Part shown: piece by piece, positions 34,651 to 43,671 of the stretch | Layout of the letters: each line of letters begins with the position of its first letter | Position numbering within the stretch: the first letter of the stretch is position 1 | Assembly: GCA_035455245.1 (NCBI GenBank) | Contig: DATIFN010000025.1 | Coordinates: 37,747-101,746 of the forward strand | Direction of reading: 5' to 3' | Source of the DNA: UBA8516 sp035455245 | GTDB taxonomy: Archaea; Thermoproteota; Nitrososphaeria; Nitrososphaerales; Nitrosopumilaceae | DNA length: 64,000 nt | Program-made: the position numbers and the translations under genes | Notes under the pieces: generated by a model | The model's input: the letters and a program-made list of their open reading frames with translations, nothing else | What the model was told of the DNA's origin: nothing | Database searches by the model: none

Positions 34651-35937
34651 TTAAGTTTGGGAAACGATTTTCTCAAAATCCCAGATACGATCTTTTCTGT
34701 TTTCAGCGTAATCTAAGAATCCTTTTTCTTTTAGTTTTTTAATTATGTATGCAGAATAAGCTGGTGCACCTGTTGCTCCAGGAGAATTGTAGTTTAGAAT
34801 GTGATAAGAAATTTCGTTTTCCAATTCCATAACGTCTGGTAGAAATGCCCCATCTGGAGATATTATTGGGGTTCTTATACCTGCAGTACCACGCTCTGAA
34901 AAAAACGAAGATCTTATTTTTGGTATGAATCGTTTTACTCTATCAATCATCACAGTTTTAGATATTGAGCTAAGCCATTCTTTAGATATCAAGGAAATAA
35001 AGTCAGGATTCGAAAGGAGTTTTTTTGCATTCCCTGTGATTATTTCAGATAATTTAGAGATCAGAGTTTCAGCATCTCCAATATAGCCTGAATAAGTTTC
35101 TGGACTAGGAACAGGAACTGCATTTGGTCCAACCTCGCTTCTTCCATCCGTCCTAATAATCCAATGTGGATCTAAGAACGGGAAGTCTTTGAATTCAGCC
35201 ACAGAATAGACGTTCGTTCTTACTAGGTTAGAATGTTCCTTTTGTGCAATCCAATATTCTCCTCTAAAATGTAGATCGGCATATTCTTGTGCAATTCCAA
35301 ACATTTTTGCAACATCCAGAGAATTTCCCCCTGCACAATTAATTATTAGATCTGCTTCAACATTCGTATTATTTTCCAAATTTATTTTATTACCTTTTTC
35401 TATTGATCTGACTGTATGTTTTAATAAAAAATTAGTCCCATTCCTTTCGGATTCTTTTTTGAGTTGTCTTGTGAACATTCCATAATCAACTACTGCATCT
35501 CTTTTACAAAAAACAGCAGAGTGACAGCTTACGTTTGGTTCTTTTTTTAAGACCTCGTTTCTATCAAGTAATTCAAGATCATTGCGCGGTATGCCGTTAT
35601 CAACACCCCATGTCATGAATTTTTCCAGAGTTTTACATTGTTCTTCATCCAAAGCGACCTCAAGTGTTCCAACCATTTTCCATGGCAATTCTCTTTTTTC
35701 TGCAAGTGTTTTCCATAGATCGTACGAAAGAAAGGCAGATTTTGCCAGTTTTTTTTTGTATGGATCAAGATAAAATGGAGAATGGACTACTCCTGTGTTC
35801 CGACTACTGGCATGCATCCCGACATCTAATTCTTTATCAATTACGCAGACTCGAATTTCAAAAAGGCTTGAAAGCCAGTACGAAATGGATGTTCCAAGGA
35901 TGCCTCCACCAATTATTACAACATCATATTTTATCAC
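34651..35937 (-). CDS. lhgO: FAD-dependent oxidase, LhgO-like
   Basis: 428 residues of the DAO family: N-terminal FAD dinucleotide motif VVIIGGGILGTSISYWL, RNTGVVHSPFYLDP and C-terminal NYNSPGATGAPAYSAYI. The closest resemblance is L-2-hydroxyglutarate oxidase/dehydrogenase, a repair enzyme returning L-2-hydroxyglutarate to 2-oxoglutarate. Other FAD amine/hydroxyacid oxidases cannot be excluded. It may pair metabolically with the D-2-hydroxyacid dehydrogenase and 2-oxoacid oxidoreductase nearby (inference). Confidence 0.82.
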   Translation of the reverse strand: MIKYDVVIIGGGILGTSISYWLSSLFEIRVCVIDKELDVGMHASSRNTGVVHSPFYLDPYKKKLAKSAFLSYDLWKTLAEKRELPWKMVGTLEVALDEEQCKTLEKFMTWGVDNGIPRNDLELLDRNEVLKKEPNVSCHSAVFCKRDAVVDYGMFTRQLKKESERNGTNFLLKHTVRSIEKGNKINLENNTNVEADLIINCAGGNSLDVAKMFGIAQEYADLHFRGEYWIAQKEHSNLVRTNVYSVAEFKDFPFLDPHWIIRTDGRSEVGPNAVPVPSPETYSGYIGDAETLISKLSEIITGNAKKLLSNPDFISLISKEWLSSISKTVMIDRVKRFIPKIRSSFFSERGTAGIRTPIISPDGAFLPDVMELENEISYHILNYNSPGATGAPAYSAYIIKKLKEKGFLDYAENRKDRIWDFEKIVSQT

Positions 35938-35980
35938 GCTAAGTAATTGGATACCATGACTTTTAATGGATTATGTAAAG

Positions 35981-36078
35981 CGCCGGGAGAGAGATTTGAA
36001 CTCTCGGACCCTTGCGAGTACGCGCTTTATGGTAATTCATTTCCAGGCGCGCGCCCTACCAGGCTAGGCGACCCCGGC
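35981..36078 (-). tRNA. tRNA-Ser (anticodon GGA) with 14-nt intron
   Basis: Minus strand. Acceptor GCCGGGG/TCCCGGC (one G-U), T arm GAGAG-TTCAAAT-CTCTC, and a class II variable arm ACTC-GCAA-GGGT. The anticodon stem CGCGC/GCGCG encloses 21 bases: loop CTGGAA, 14 bases (36027-36040, ATGAATTACCATAA) and A38. Removing the 14 bases at the canonical 37/38 site gives a 7-base loop with anticodon GGA (codons UCC/UCU). TGG of the loop can pair with CCA of the intron, consistent with a bulge-helix-bulge-like substrate. Discriminator G at 35981. Confidence 0.92.
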
Positions 36079-36346
36079 ACATATTTTCGCCAATTTAGGT
36101 TTCGTGACAATGTGAATAAAAGTTGATTGTATTATTGTTCATTTCTTTGTCCGGTTGAAACAACAAGAAAGTCATAAGAATAATAATTCTAAAATTTCCT
36201 GTTAATATGTTAATTTCCAATAATGGGTATAATACAGACAAAATCTGCATCAAACTATCCTATTTATCTTCTAGAATCACTTTTTCCTTTGCAATCAAGA
36301 TTGTTGTAATTCTTATGCCAAATTGGTTGTCAGTATCATTTCTACT
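36079..36346. other. Intergenic region with no visible gene
   Basis: AT-rich DNA between the divergently placed tRNA-Ser and the secreted Ig/TPR protein gene. No frame of convincing length, no tRNA and no clear repeat. The 5' side must hold the tRNA-Ser promoter (minus strand). Confidence 0.4.
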
Positions 36347-36363
36347 TAATTATTAAATATTTA
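36347..36363 (+). promoter_or_regulatory. TATA box of the secreted Ig/TPR gene
   Basis: TAATTATTAAATATTTA, centred about 27-30 bases upstream of the ATG at 36385. This spacing favours that ATG over the one at 36364, which would lie within the expected promoter-to-start gap. Confidence 0.5.
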
Positions 36364-36384
36364 ATGGCGTTCTGCTCTCATGTG

Positions 36385-38085
36385 ATGAGAGGGACTACAA
36401 TCTATGTTTTTTTATTTCTTATACTAGTGTCAAGTTTTACACCAAGATTTGCTCTAGCCGAAGGAGATGACATTTCCGAAACCATACTGATTTCAACGGA
36501 TAAACTGTCATATTTTACTAATGAACCAATCGTGATTTCAGGTGAAGTTACAACAAAGAAGATGCCGGTAATAGCCCTCAAAATATTTGATCCGGATGAT
36601 AATATTCTTGGTGCTTATAGTGTTGAAATCAATGAAACCAACCATTTTTCCAAAACAATAACCGCAGATGTCCCATTTTATGAAAAACCTGGAATATACA
36701 CCATTACTGCAGACTATGGAAAACTCAAAACAGAAACATTTTTTGGAATTGAAAGTGGACCAGGTGAAAACACAGATTCTGCCCCCAATGTAGAGGAATC
36801 ACCAACAATACTACCACAGGTAAAATCCTTTGAGACAGATAAAAAAAGATACAGTGACGAGGATACTATTTTCGCAAGTGGTAAGGTATCTACCTTATCA
36901 GATGGACAAGTAACGGTTACTATTTTTGATCCAAATAGAGTTCCAGTTGGAATTTATCTTGCAAACGTGAGTCCCGACCTTACATTTTCTACCTCATTTT
37001 TGGCAAGGTATCATGTGAATTTTAAAGTTGAGGGAACTTATTCTTTAACTGCTCAATATGGTGGACCTGAAACAAAACAAGAGATTGAAATAGAATTTTT
37101 TGAAAAACAAAATCAAAGTAATTCAACTACTCCGGAATCTAATACTCCGGAATCTAATACTCCGTCGTCATTTTTATTTTCAGAATCAGACCTGAATGAT
37201 CTTGCAAATTGGTATTATTTAGATGGAAGTGACAATCAGTTAGCCCAATTTTTTAAGGATTTATTGAAAAGAGGTTTAATAAATCCAAATGTCGATGGGG
37301 TAGTTTCTAAGGATGTTTTAGTGCAATGGATTCAAGATACAAAAGTACCTTTAGGAACTTTGGTTGATGACCTTTTTAGCGGAAATATTTCAGAAAAAGA
37401 ATTCATGAAGTCTGTTGAAAATTCATTACGTCTTTATATCAATAAATCGTCAGAACCAGAGCCAGTAATCAATGTGTCAGATACATCACAAACAAAAAAT
37501 ATTCCTACTGTGGAGGAACCAGAAATCAAAAAACCATCTAGATCTAATAATAAACCTGCTAGGAACATAGACGTGCCATTAGAAACAACATCTGAACGGG
37601 ATACGGGAACTGTTTATTTTTATAGCAGTGTAAATTGTCAAAAAAATGCATATGAGGATATAATTGCCTATTATAACAATCCAGGTCCTGCTCTAGCACG
37701 TCTTTGTAAATATGAAGATGCAATTTTTAATTACGACCAGACGCTTCAATCTGATCCGAAAAACATTCATGCCTTAACAAATAAGGGAGCAGCACTTTCT
37801 AGTCTTGGCAGATACCAAGAAGCCATAACATACTATGACAAGGCATTAGAAATTAATCCCCATGATACAGCTGCTTTAAACAATAGAGAAAAAACATCAG
37901 CATTCTTAGTTACATATTCTACTCATGGAGTAGAACCAAAAACCATGCTAATTTCGGAAGAACCACCTTCACACATAGAAAATAAACCATTAGAAAAAAT
38001 CGAAAAACATGATGACATTGTAACACAACTATCTAATGTATTTTCTTCTATAGGGGTCTCCTTGATGTCGTTATTTGGTGGATAA
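36385..38085 (+). CDS. Secreted protein with Ig-like and TPR domains
   Basis: About 566 residues from MRGTTIYVFLFLILVSS, a signal peptide cleaved near FALAEGDD. Two tandem beta-sandwich repeats follow (~30-125 and ~145-245), each with a TDK.SY/RY..E.I..SG.V pattern and an FDP.....G.Y strand. A TPESN-repeat linker, a helical domain (~265-345), a polar linker, then two TPR motifs (~445-500, GRYQEAITYYDKALEINPHD) complete it. The protein is exported and probably mediates surface interactions. No C-terminal anchor is clear. Domain types are firm, function unknown. Confidence 0.8.
   Translation: MRGTTIYVFLFLILVSSFTPRFALAEGDDISETILISTDKLSYFTNEPIVISGEVTTKKMPVIALKIFDPDDNILGAYSVEINETNHFSKTITADVPFYEKPGIYTITADYGKLKTETFFGIESGPGENTDSAPNVEESPTILPQVKSFETDKKRYSDEDTIFASGKVSTLSDGQVTVTIFDPNRVPVGIYLANVSPDLTFSTSFLARYHVNFKVEGTYSLTAQYGGPETKQEIEIEFFEKQNQSNSTTPESNTPESNTPSSFLFSESDLNDLANWYYLDGSDNQLAQFFKDLLKRGLINPNVDGVVSKDVLVQWIQDTKVPLGTLVDDLFSGNISEKEFMKSVENSLRLYINKSSEPEPVINVSDTSQTKNIPTVEEPEIKKPSRSNNKPARNIDVPLETTSERDTGTVYFYSSVNCQKNAYEDIIAYYNNPGPALARLCKYEDAIFNYDQTLQSDPKNIHALTNKGAALSSLGRYQEAITYYDKALEINPHDTAALNNREKTSAFLVTYSTHGVEPKTMLISEEPPSHIENKPLEKIEKHDDIVTQLSNVFSSIGVSLMSLFGG
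37129..37164 (+). repeat. 15-bp tandem repeat in linker (TPESN)
   Basis: ACTCCGGAATCTAAT occurs twice in tandem (37129-37143, 37144-37158) followed by a partial third ACTCCG. It encodes a Thr-Pro-Glu-Ser-Asn linker repeat and is a likely site of length variation by slippage. Confidence 0.9.
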
Positions 38086-38125
38086 TGCATCATTTGAGAC
38101 AGTTTTACCGGTTAATTGAAAAAGG

Positions 38126-38575
38126 TTATTTGAAAATGTTTATCGTAAGAGATTTCTCTAACATTTTTTCGTTATTTTGAATCGTATTTGAGACGATTTT
38201 GTACCGTCCTTCTATTACTTTTTCACCATTTGATTTTGTTTGATCCCATACAAACATTTTTTCTTCTTTTGGTTGCAAAATTGAGGTCAATTGTGTTGAC
38301 TGAGGAGAATAGAGTATTCTTCCGTCAAGCCCGATTATTCTTAATCCATAAGAAGAATCTGAAAATGTCAATGGTACAGTCCCAGAGTTTACAATTTTGA
38401 TAGTAATGTTTTCTCCAACCTTAAAATTTGTTTTTTCCGTAATGATGGAAAAAGATGGACCGTCAACATACACTAAGGCAGGCACTTGATTAGCCATATC
38501 TGATAAAAAAATACCAATAATTGTAGCTGCAATTATACCGGAACCTAGTCCAATTAGTGCACCTTTAGGAATCAA
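38126..38575 (-). CDS. Membrane-anchored Ig-like domain protein (149 aa)
   Basis: An N-terminal TM helix (GALIGLGSGIIAATIIGIFL) is followed by a single beta-sandwich (~40-149; FKVGENITIKIVNSGTVPLTFSDSS) similar to intracellular proteinase inhibitor (BsuPI)-type or Ig-like folds. The domain should face outside. It converges with the larger Ig/TPR gene. A protease-regulating role has been proposed for BsuPI relatives but cannot be assigned here. Confidence 0.7.
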   Translation of the reverse strand: MIPKGALIGLGSGIIAATIIGIFLSDMANQVPALVYVDGPSFSIITEKTNFKVGENITIKIVNSGTVPLTFSDSSYGLRIIGLDGRILYSPQSTQLTSILQPKEEKMFVWDQTKSNGEKVIEGRYKIVSNTIQNNEKMLEKSLTINIFK

Positions 38576-38600
38576 TATGGAATTTATTTTTTGTTCCTTT

Positions 38601-39599
38601 TTATTTGTTAACTAAAGTTCTTGAACGCCAGTTTTTTGGATAAGTATTTGGTGCCATGATGATTCTTTTAGTCTGAAAAGCAAAACCTTTCGTATTTTCT
38701 ACAATTTCAGATTCTGAAAGTAGTGCTTCTCCTAGAGCTACTATTTCTCCTTTTTGTGTGTAAATTCCCACATAATCCCCTCTTGTCATGTTGGGCGAAA
38801 TTTCCAAGATTCCAGGAATTGCCAGTTGAGCTCCATGACAAAGTGCATCTACCGCAGAATCTCTGATTACAACTGATTTTATTTCACTAAGAGCGTGCTC
38901 TATTGGCATTATTATTTTTAAAAGTTTAGAATCATCACCTTTTTCTTTCCATAAGGCATGTGCATCTACAAGATCATGCATCTTAACAAGGCTAGAATCT
39001 TCACTAAAATGTCCAACGCGTGTTCGTCTTAGTTCAATCATTGTTGCACCAGGCCCAAGTATTTCCCCCATATCGTAGAAAATTTTTCGTATGTATGTTC
39101 CAGCTTCACATAGAATTCTTAAAAGTAACAGACGTTCTTTTTGTTCGATCACTTCTATTTCATAGATAGTTCTAATCCTTGTTTGACGTGAAACAGAAGA
39201 ACGTTGTGGGGGTTTTTGATGGATTTTGCCTTTGAATTGGTGTAAAACATTTTCCAATTTTTCGTTTGATGGCAGTGAATGTAATCTTCCAAGAGCATGA
39301 TATTCTTTTGGTCCTAGAAGCAGTACAGCCAAAGCTTTTGTTGCTTCACCAAATCCAATTGGTAAAAGTCCAGAAACAGGGGGATCAAGAGTGCCACTAT
39401 GACCTGCCTTTGAAATACCGAATATTTTTTTCACCCATGCTACAGTTTCGTGACTAGTAGGTCCATTGGGTTTGTCTAAAATTATCAATCCATAATTTAA
39501 TAGCTGTTCTACAGTTCTCTTATCATAATATGTTCCGAATTCTTCGTTTGTAATATCTTGATCTATAACTTTGAGATTTTGTAGTTGTTTTAGTTTCAT
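38601..39599 (-). CDS. cbf5: RNA pseudouridine synthase Cbf5 (TruB family)
   Basis: 332 residues: TruB catalytic domain with HSGTLDPPVSGLLPIG (catalytic Asp in TLDP), RRTRVGHFSE, then a C-terminal PUA domain (VIRDSAVDALCHGAQLAIPGI ... GDYVGIYTQKGEIVALGEA). Cbf5 is the catalytic subunit of the H/ACA RNP and also makes Psi55 in tRNA. It overlaps cmk by four bases at the end of the spc-type operon. Confidence 0.93.
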   Translation of the reverse strand: MKLKQLQNLKVIDQDITNEEFGTYYDKRTVEQLLNYGLIILDKPNGPTSHETVAWVKKIFGISKAGHSGTLDPPVSGLLPIGFGEATKALAVLLLGPKEYHALGRLHSLPSNEKLENVLHQFKGKIHQKPPQRSSVSRQTRIRTIYEIEVIEQKERLLLLRILCEAGTYIRKIFYDMGEILGPGATMIELRRTRVGHFSEDSSLVKMHDLVDAHALWKEKGDDSKLLKIIMPIEHALSEIKSVVIRDSAVDALCHGAQLAIPGILEISPNMTRGDYVGIYTQKGEIVALGEALLSESEIVENTKGFAFQTKRIIMAPNTYPKNWRSRTLVNK

Positions 39600-40156
39600 A
39601 GTAAACTTTTTACCACTGATTTTGCGATTGCAAGTACCTCATTTGCGCTAAGACCATCTGTGTTTATTATTTTGTCAAAAATTGAGAGATTTTCACCAAA
39701 ATCAAAACCATAAAGTTTTTTGTAAATCAATTTATTTTCTTGATATCTTTTTTTTACTATTTCTAGTGCACCTTCTGATGATAGGTTGTCCCTTGAAGTC
39801 ATTCTTTTTGCACTATTTTCTTGTGAACCTGCAAGCCAAATCTTAATTCCTCCAGTAACAAGCCATGGAAGAGTATAGCTGGTAATTATTATGCCTCCTT
39901 TGTCGAATAATTCTCTTAACTTTTCATCTACTTTTTTATCAAATTCCTGATTCGTTTTCCGCTGATTCAAAAATGTCATTCCTTCTGGCGTGTCCCACCA
40001 ATCATCGCCGCCAGTATGAAATCCTTGTTCCTTTGCTAATTCTTTCAAAACATCACCGCCACTAAGATATTTCAATCCAAATTCATTCGCAAGTCCTTTT
40101 GCAATTGTAGTTTTGCCAATGGCAGGAGGACCAGAAATAATTATTGATTTTGGCAA
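39596..40156 (-). CDS. cmk: Cytidylate kinase
   Basis: 186 residues with P-loop SGPPAIGKTTIAKGLANEFGLKYL, GGDVLKELAKEQG, and IWLAGSQENSAKRMTSRDNL, the archaeal CMP kinase family that phosphorylates CMP/dCMP. Genes for L34e and L14e, found around cmk in many other archaea, are absent here. It starts one base after the DUF106 stop and is therefore in the same operon. Confidence 0.9.
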   Translation of the reverse strand: MPKSIIISGPPAIGKTTIAKGLANEFGLKYLSGGDVLKELAKEQGFHTGGDDWWDTPEGMTFLNQRKTNQEFDKKVDEKLRELFDKGGIIITSYTLPWLVTGGIKIWLAGSQENSAKRMTSRDNLSSEGALEIVKKRYQENKLIYKKLYGFDFGENLSIFDKIINTDGLSANEVLAIAKSVVKSLL

Positions 40157-40157
40157 G

Positions 40158-40775
40158 TCAGTTTATTTCCATTGTGGTTTTGGTAAGTCTCATTATTATC
40201 CCGCTAAAGGCGATAGATGAAAGGAAATACCATGCCCAAAAGTAAACTTCGTTTTCATGTTTGCACACATTTGGGGTTTCAATTACTTTTTCTGCAGTGC
40301 ATGTAAGTTGAAAAATATCTCCAGGAATAAAGTTAAGAGAAATTGGAGATATTGCTACGGTGTATGCAAAAAGTGGAGGAAGTACAAAATAGAAGATCAA
40401 CATCAGCGGTATGAATGTAATCATCATGGGTCGCATATTCATCTGCATTAATTCCATGTTCATCTTGTTCATGTATGCAGATTTCTTGTTAATTTCATTT
40501 ATCCTGTCTTGATCCTTTGCTCTAAATGCAGCCATTCTTTCTTTTTGCCATGCTTTTGTTTCTTTCATTAGCCTTCTAATCTTGTTCTGATCTGTCATTT
40601 TTTTCCTAATTACTGCATTGAACAAATTAAGCCCGATTGCAATTCCAAGAATTCCTAGGGCAGATTGGATCATTCCTTTGACTACAGGATCGGCGCTACC
40701 AAGTGGACCTCTATTCATACCTGGGATCTGGAGAAATATTGAATTCAAAAAATCTAGAACAAAGTTAAGTTCCAT
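40158..40775 (-). CDS. DUF106 / EMC3-like membrane insertase
   Basis: About 205 residues from MELNFVLDFLNSIFLQ with three TM segments (~45-60, ~120-150 and C-terminal) and a positively charged cytosolic coiled coil (KAWQKERMAAFRAKDQDRINEINKK) between the first two. This is the archaeal DUF106 layout, related to the Get1/EMC3/TMCO1/YidC insertase superfamily. Location next to secY fits a role in membrane-protein insertion. A TTG/ATG six residues further upstream is possible. Confidence 0.88.
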   Translation of the reverse strand: MELNFVLDFLNSIFLQIPGMNRGPLGSADPVVKGMIQSALGILGIAIGLNLFNAVIRKKMTDQNKIRRLMKETKAWQKERMAAFRAKDQDRINEINKKSAYMNKMNMELMQMNMRPMMITFIPLMLIFYFVLPPLFAYTVAISPISLNFIPGDIFQLTCTAEKVIETPNVCKHENEVYFWAWYFLSSIAFSGIIMRLTKTTMEIN

Positions 40776-41355
40776 TATTAAATCCCATCCCATTTACGAT
40801 TGATTTAGCGGCTTCATCAACTTTTCCTTCAGAATTAAGAACCATTTTAATCGGTGAACCACATAGAATTGAACAAGTGGCTAGCAGCGCACTTGTTACA
40901 TCAAGTTCTTTTTTTATTTCATCAATAGAAACGATGTCGCGCTCCCTTGTAGTATCTTTCATCCTTCTGTTATAGATCTCTTCTGGTCTTGCAGTAATCA
41001 TGATAAAGAGATCGGGCATCAATATTTCTAAAACATTATGTGGAAGTCCAGGGTAAAAACCCGCTTTCGTGGAAATGAAAGCATGAGTATCTACGATAAT
41101 AACATCATCGGTTATAGAAGCAATTTTTCTTGCAGTCATGGATTGTAATTCTTTTTGTTCAGGTACAGAAAGTTTACGCAATTCATCTCTGTTTTTGATT
41201 CCTTTCTTTTTTGCTTCTTCAAACATCACAGTACCAAAAATAGAAACACTGGCGCTGATCTTTTTTGCTTTTAATGTTTCGAGGACCTTTGATACTATAG
41301 TAGTCTTTCCCACACCAGGGATTCCAACAATTATAATTCGCCTACTTTCTGCCAA
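40765..41355 (-). CDS. adkA: Adenylate kinase, archaeal type (AdkA)
   Basis: About 196 residues from a TTG start (LAESRRIIIVGIPGVGKTT). The P-loop GIPGVGKTT, SIFGTVMFEEAKKKG and IVDTHAFISTKAGFYPGLP match the trimeric archaeal adenylate kinase family (AMP + ATP to 2 ADP), distinct from the bacterial Adk. The start lies inside the 3' end of secY, indicating coupling. The longer frame from 41367 adds four residues. Confidence 0.9.
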   Translation of the reverse strand: MAESRRIIIVGIPGVGKTTIVSKVLETLKAKKISASVSIFGTVMFEEAKKKGIKNRDELRKLSVPEQKELQSMTARKIASITDDVIIVDTHAFISTKAGFYPGLPHNVLEILMPDLFIMITARPEEIYNRRMKDTTRERDIVSIDEIKKELDVTSALLATCSILCGSPIKMVLNSEGKVDEAAKSIVNGMGFNNGT

Positions 41356-42778
41356 GCAATGCACCAAGCCTTGGCATTACTGTTTCGACTTGTTCTCTGA
41401 TAAGCAGGTTGTAGTAATTGATAAGAATGTCAACAGTAAGCAAAATCCCTGTTCCTCCTCCAAACACTCCTAAAATGTCAGATACACCTGCCAGTACACC
41501 AAGAATCATCGAACCAAGGATGGTAACCGATGGGATATATTTTTGAAGTATATTTTCTACGGGTTGATTTGAACGTCTGAAACCAGGGACCTGTACATCG
41601 GCATCTAGAAGATTCTGTGCCGCCGTTTTTGCTGATAATCCACCCAGTTCAATCCATAATCTTCCAAACAACACCACAATTCCGATCATAAAAAGAACAT
41701 ACAGTGCTGCACGTAGGGGATCTAATGCTACTACATCCAATCCTCGAGGTGCTGTAATGTAATACAGCAATCCTCCTGTGGGAGTGGATGGACTGGAAGG
41801 ATCAAACATGCCGATGAAATTCATCAATGGGTTGTTGTTGTGGGGGTTATAATTTGCCCAAAGCATTTGACCTACAAATACTGCATTTGCCGTTAATGCG
41901 GATGCTAAGATCACAGGAATGTTAGACACGTACATTAGTTTGATTGGGTAAACTGCAGAGAAACCTCTATACTTTGTTGATACAATTGGGATTTCCACTT
42001 TTATTCCCTGTGTGTAAACTAAAATTAGTAAGATTCCTGCCGTTAGGAACATTGCAAAAATGCTTGGCAGTTGATTAGCTCGGAACATCACATCTAATAA
42101 GTTACCACCATGCAATATTGAAGCAGCAAGATTTGGTATTACGCCAGTTAGACCTCCATCTCCAGCAGGAACTGGACTAAACATACTCCAGATTATTTGC
42201 TGTGACACTCCTGCTGCAATGAATAGACTGATACCACTTCCAAGTCCCCATCCCTTTTGAATCAACTCATCCAAAAACATGATTATAACTGAAGCAGCAA
42301 TTAATTGTCCTATCAGAATAAATCCTGCTTCTGGTGATGGAAGTCTAGGACCATAAACAGACAGTCCATAAAGTGAAGCTTCTGCAGTAATTACAACATA
42401 TGTTACTAGTTTGGTAGCAGTTTGAAATAGACTTCGATCTTCAGGTTTCTTAAAATCGAGATGAAATATTTCAGAGCCTTTGAGAAGCTGCATTAACAGT
42501 CCTGCAGTAACAATTGGCCCTATACCAAGTTCAACAAGGGTACCTTGTTGAGATGCAAAAATTACTCTTGCAAACGCAAGAAAATCAAATGCCGGAGTTG
42601 TTGCACCATACAAAGGTGTTTGGGACATAATCATGTAGATTAAAAGCGCCAAACCACACCATGCGAGTCTAACTTGAAGCGAAAGTTTCTTTTTTGGTTT
42701 TGGTACCTGTGGGATGTAGTTTTCAGCTTTTGTTATAATTTTTCTCAGTATGTTGGTAGGTGTTCCTTCTACACTCAT
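41342..42778 (-). CDS. secY: Protein translocase subunit SecY
   Basis: 478 residues with ten predicted TM helices; the N-terminal LRKIITKAENYIPQVPKPKKKLSL, the plug region TPLYGATTPAFDF and FGRLWIELGGLSAKTAAQNLLDADVQVPGFRRS are typical. SecY forms the translocation pore with SecE (54358-54534). It overlaps L15 by four bases. Confidence 0.95.
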   Translation of the reverse strand: MSVEGTPTNILRKIITKAENYIPQVPKPKKKLSLQVRLAWCGLALLIYMIMSQTPLYGATTPAFDFLAFARVIFASQQGTLVELGIGPIVTAGLLMQLLKGSEIFHLDFKKPEDRSLFQTATKLVTYVVITAEASLYGLSVYGPRLPSPEAGFILIGQLIAASVIIMFLDELIQKGWGLGSGISLFIAAGVSQQIIWSMFSPVPAGDGGLTGVIPNLAASILHGGNLLDVMFRANQLPSIFAMFLTAGILLILVYTQGIKVEIPIVSTKYRGFSAVYPIKLMYVSNIPVILASALTANAVFVGQMLWANYNPHNNNPLMNFIGMFDPSSPSTPTGGLLYYITAPRGLDVVALDPLRAALYVLFMIGIVVLFGRLWIELGGLSAKTAAQNLLDADVQVPGFRRSNQPVENILQKYIPSVTILGSMILGVLAGVSDILGVFGGGTGILLTVDILINYYNLLIREQVETVMPRLGALLGRK

Positions 42779-43197
42779 GTTTCTCCAAGCACCTCGCCCC
42801 CAGCTTGTTTTATTTTTTCTTCTGCAGAAGCAGAGAATCTTCCGACTTTGACAGTGTAAGCATTCTTTGTTTGACCTCCACCTAGGAGTTTGTCATATCC
42901 AAGAGTTGTAAGATCTATAATCTTCTTTTCTCCTTCTTTTTTTCCAAATTTTGCAAAGAAAGAATCTAGATCTCTTACACTAATCCATTTTCTCACAAGG
43001 TTAGGGTGCGGCGGGTGAGTAGAATCATGACCAAAATGATTCGGATCAGTCAGGAGCATCTTGATAAAATGGTGCTTGTGCATGCCAGACTGACCAAGAC
43101 CTCCTTTGTGACCACTTGCTCTATGTTGACCAATTTGTCCCCATCCCATGTTTCGTCCTCCCCTGAGTCTTCGTGTTTTTCTAAGTCTTGTTGCCAT
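42775..43197 (-). CDS. rpl15: 50S ribosomal protein L15 (uL15)
   Basis: 140 residues: MATRLRKTRRLRGGRNMGWGQIGQHRASGHKGG, the Gly/Arg-rich N-terminus of archaeal uL15, and a C-terminal GRFSASAEEKIKQAGGEV. It lies one base after the L30 stop and overlaps secY at its end (ATGA). Confidence 0.95.
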   Translation of the reverse strand: MATRLRKTRRLRGGRNMGWGQIGQHRASGHKGGLGQSGMHKHHFIKMLLTDPNHFGHDSTHPPHPNLVRKWISVRDLDSFFAKFGKKEGEKKIIDLTTLGYDKLLGGGQTKNAYTVKVGRFSASAEEKIKQAGGEVLGET

Positions 43198-43198
43198 T

Positions 43199-43666
43199 TT
43201 ACATCATTTTCCTCACTTGTACAAGAAGTTCCTTGTGATTCCCTAAAATTCCTCCCTCACCATACATCTTTTTTGTATTTCGCTTAAAGCCATTTTTTGG
43301 CGGGGAAAGTGCAAACCATGGTTTTAATGGTTTTAATTTTGATAAGGAAGTTGATCCTTCTACCAGAGATTTAGCAAGATCATCAGTATTTTTGAATCCT
43401 AATTTTGTAATATCTTCTGCAGTTATTTTTTGATAACCACCTTTTCTTGCCTTTTTTTCTAACAATTCCTTTGTCGTAGATACATCTAATTCCTGCCACG
43501 AGACGTAATGCTTAATCTTATCAAGCATGCCTTTAGTGTTATCCTTTGCAGGAACTATTGTTGCTCGGAATTTTTTGTCTAAATGAAAAAGATCAAGTGT
43601 TGTTCTAGCCCAATGTGGAACGTTTACTGTTCCTCTCATTCTGACTACTAAGAAAGAATTCGTCAT
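43199..43666 (-). CDS. rpl30: 50S ribosomal protein L30 (uL30)
   Basis: 155 residues from MTNSFLVVRMRGTVNVPHWARTTLDLFHL, with TKLGFKNTDDLAKSL and FALSPPKNGFKRNTKKMYGEGG, the long archaeal form of uL30. A TTG three codons upstream (43675) overlaps rps5; ATG 43666 gives the usual N-terminus. Confidence 0.94.
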   Translation of the reverse strand: MTNSFLVVRMRGTVNVPHWARTTLDLFHLDKKFRATIVPAKDNTKGMLDKIKHYVSWQELDVSTTKELLEKKARKGGYQKITAEDITKLGFKNTDDLAKSLVEGSTSLSKLKPLKPWFALSPPKNGFKRNTKKMYGEGGILGNHKELLVQVRKMM

Positions 43667-43671
43667 TCCAA

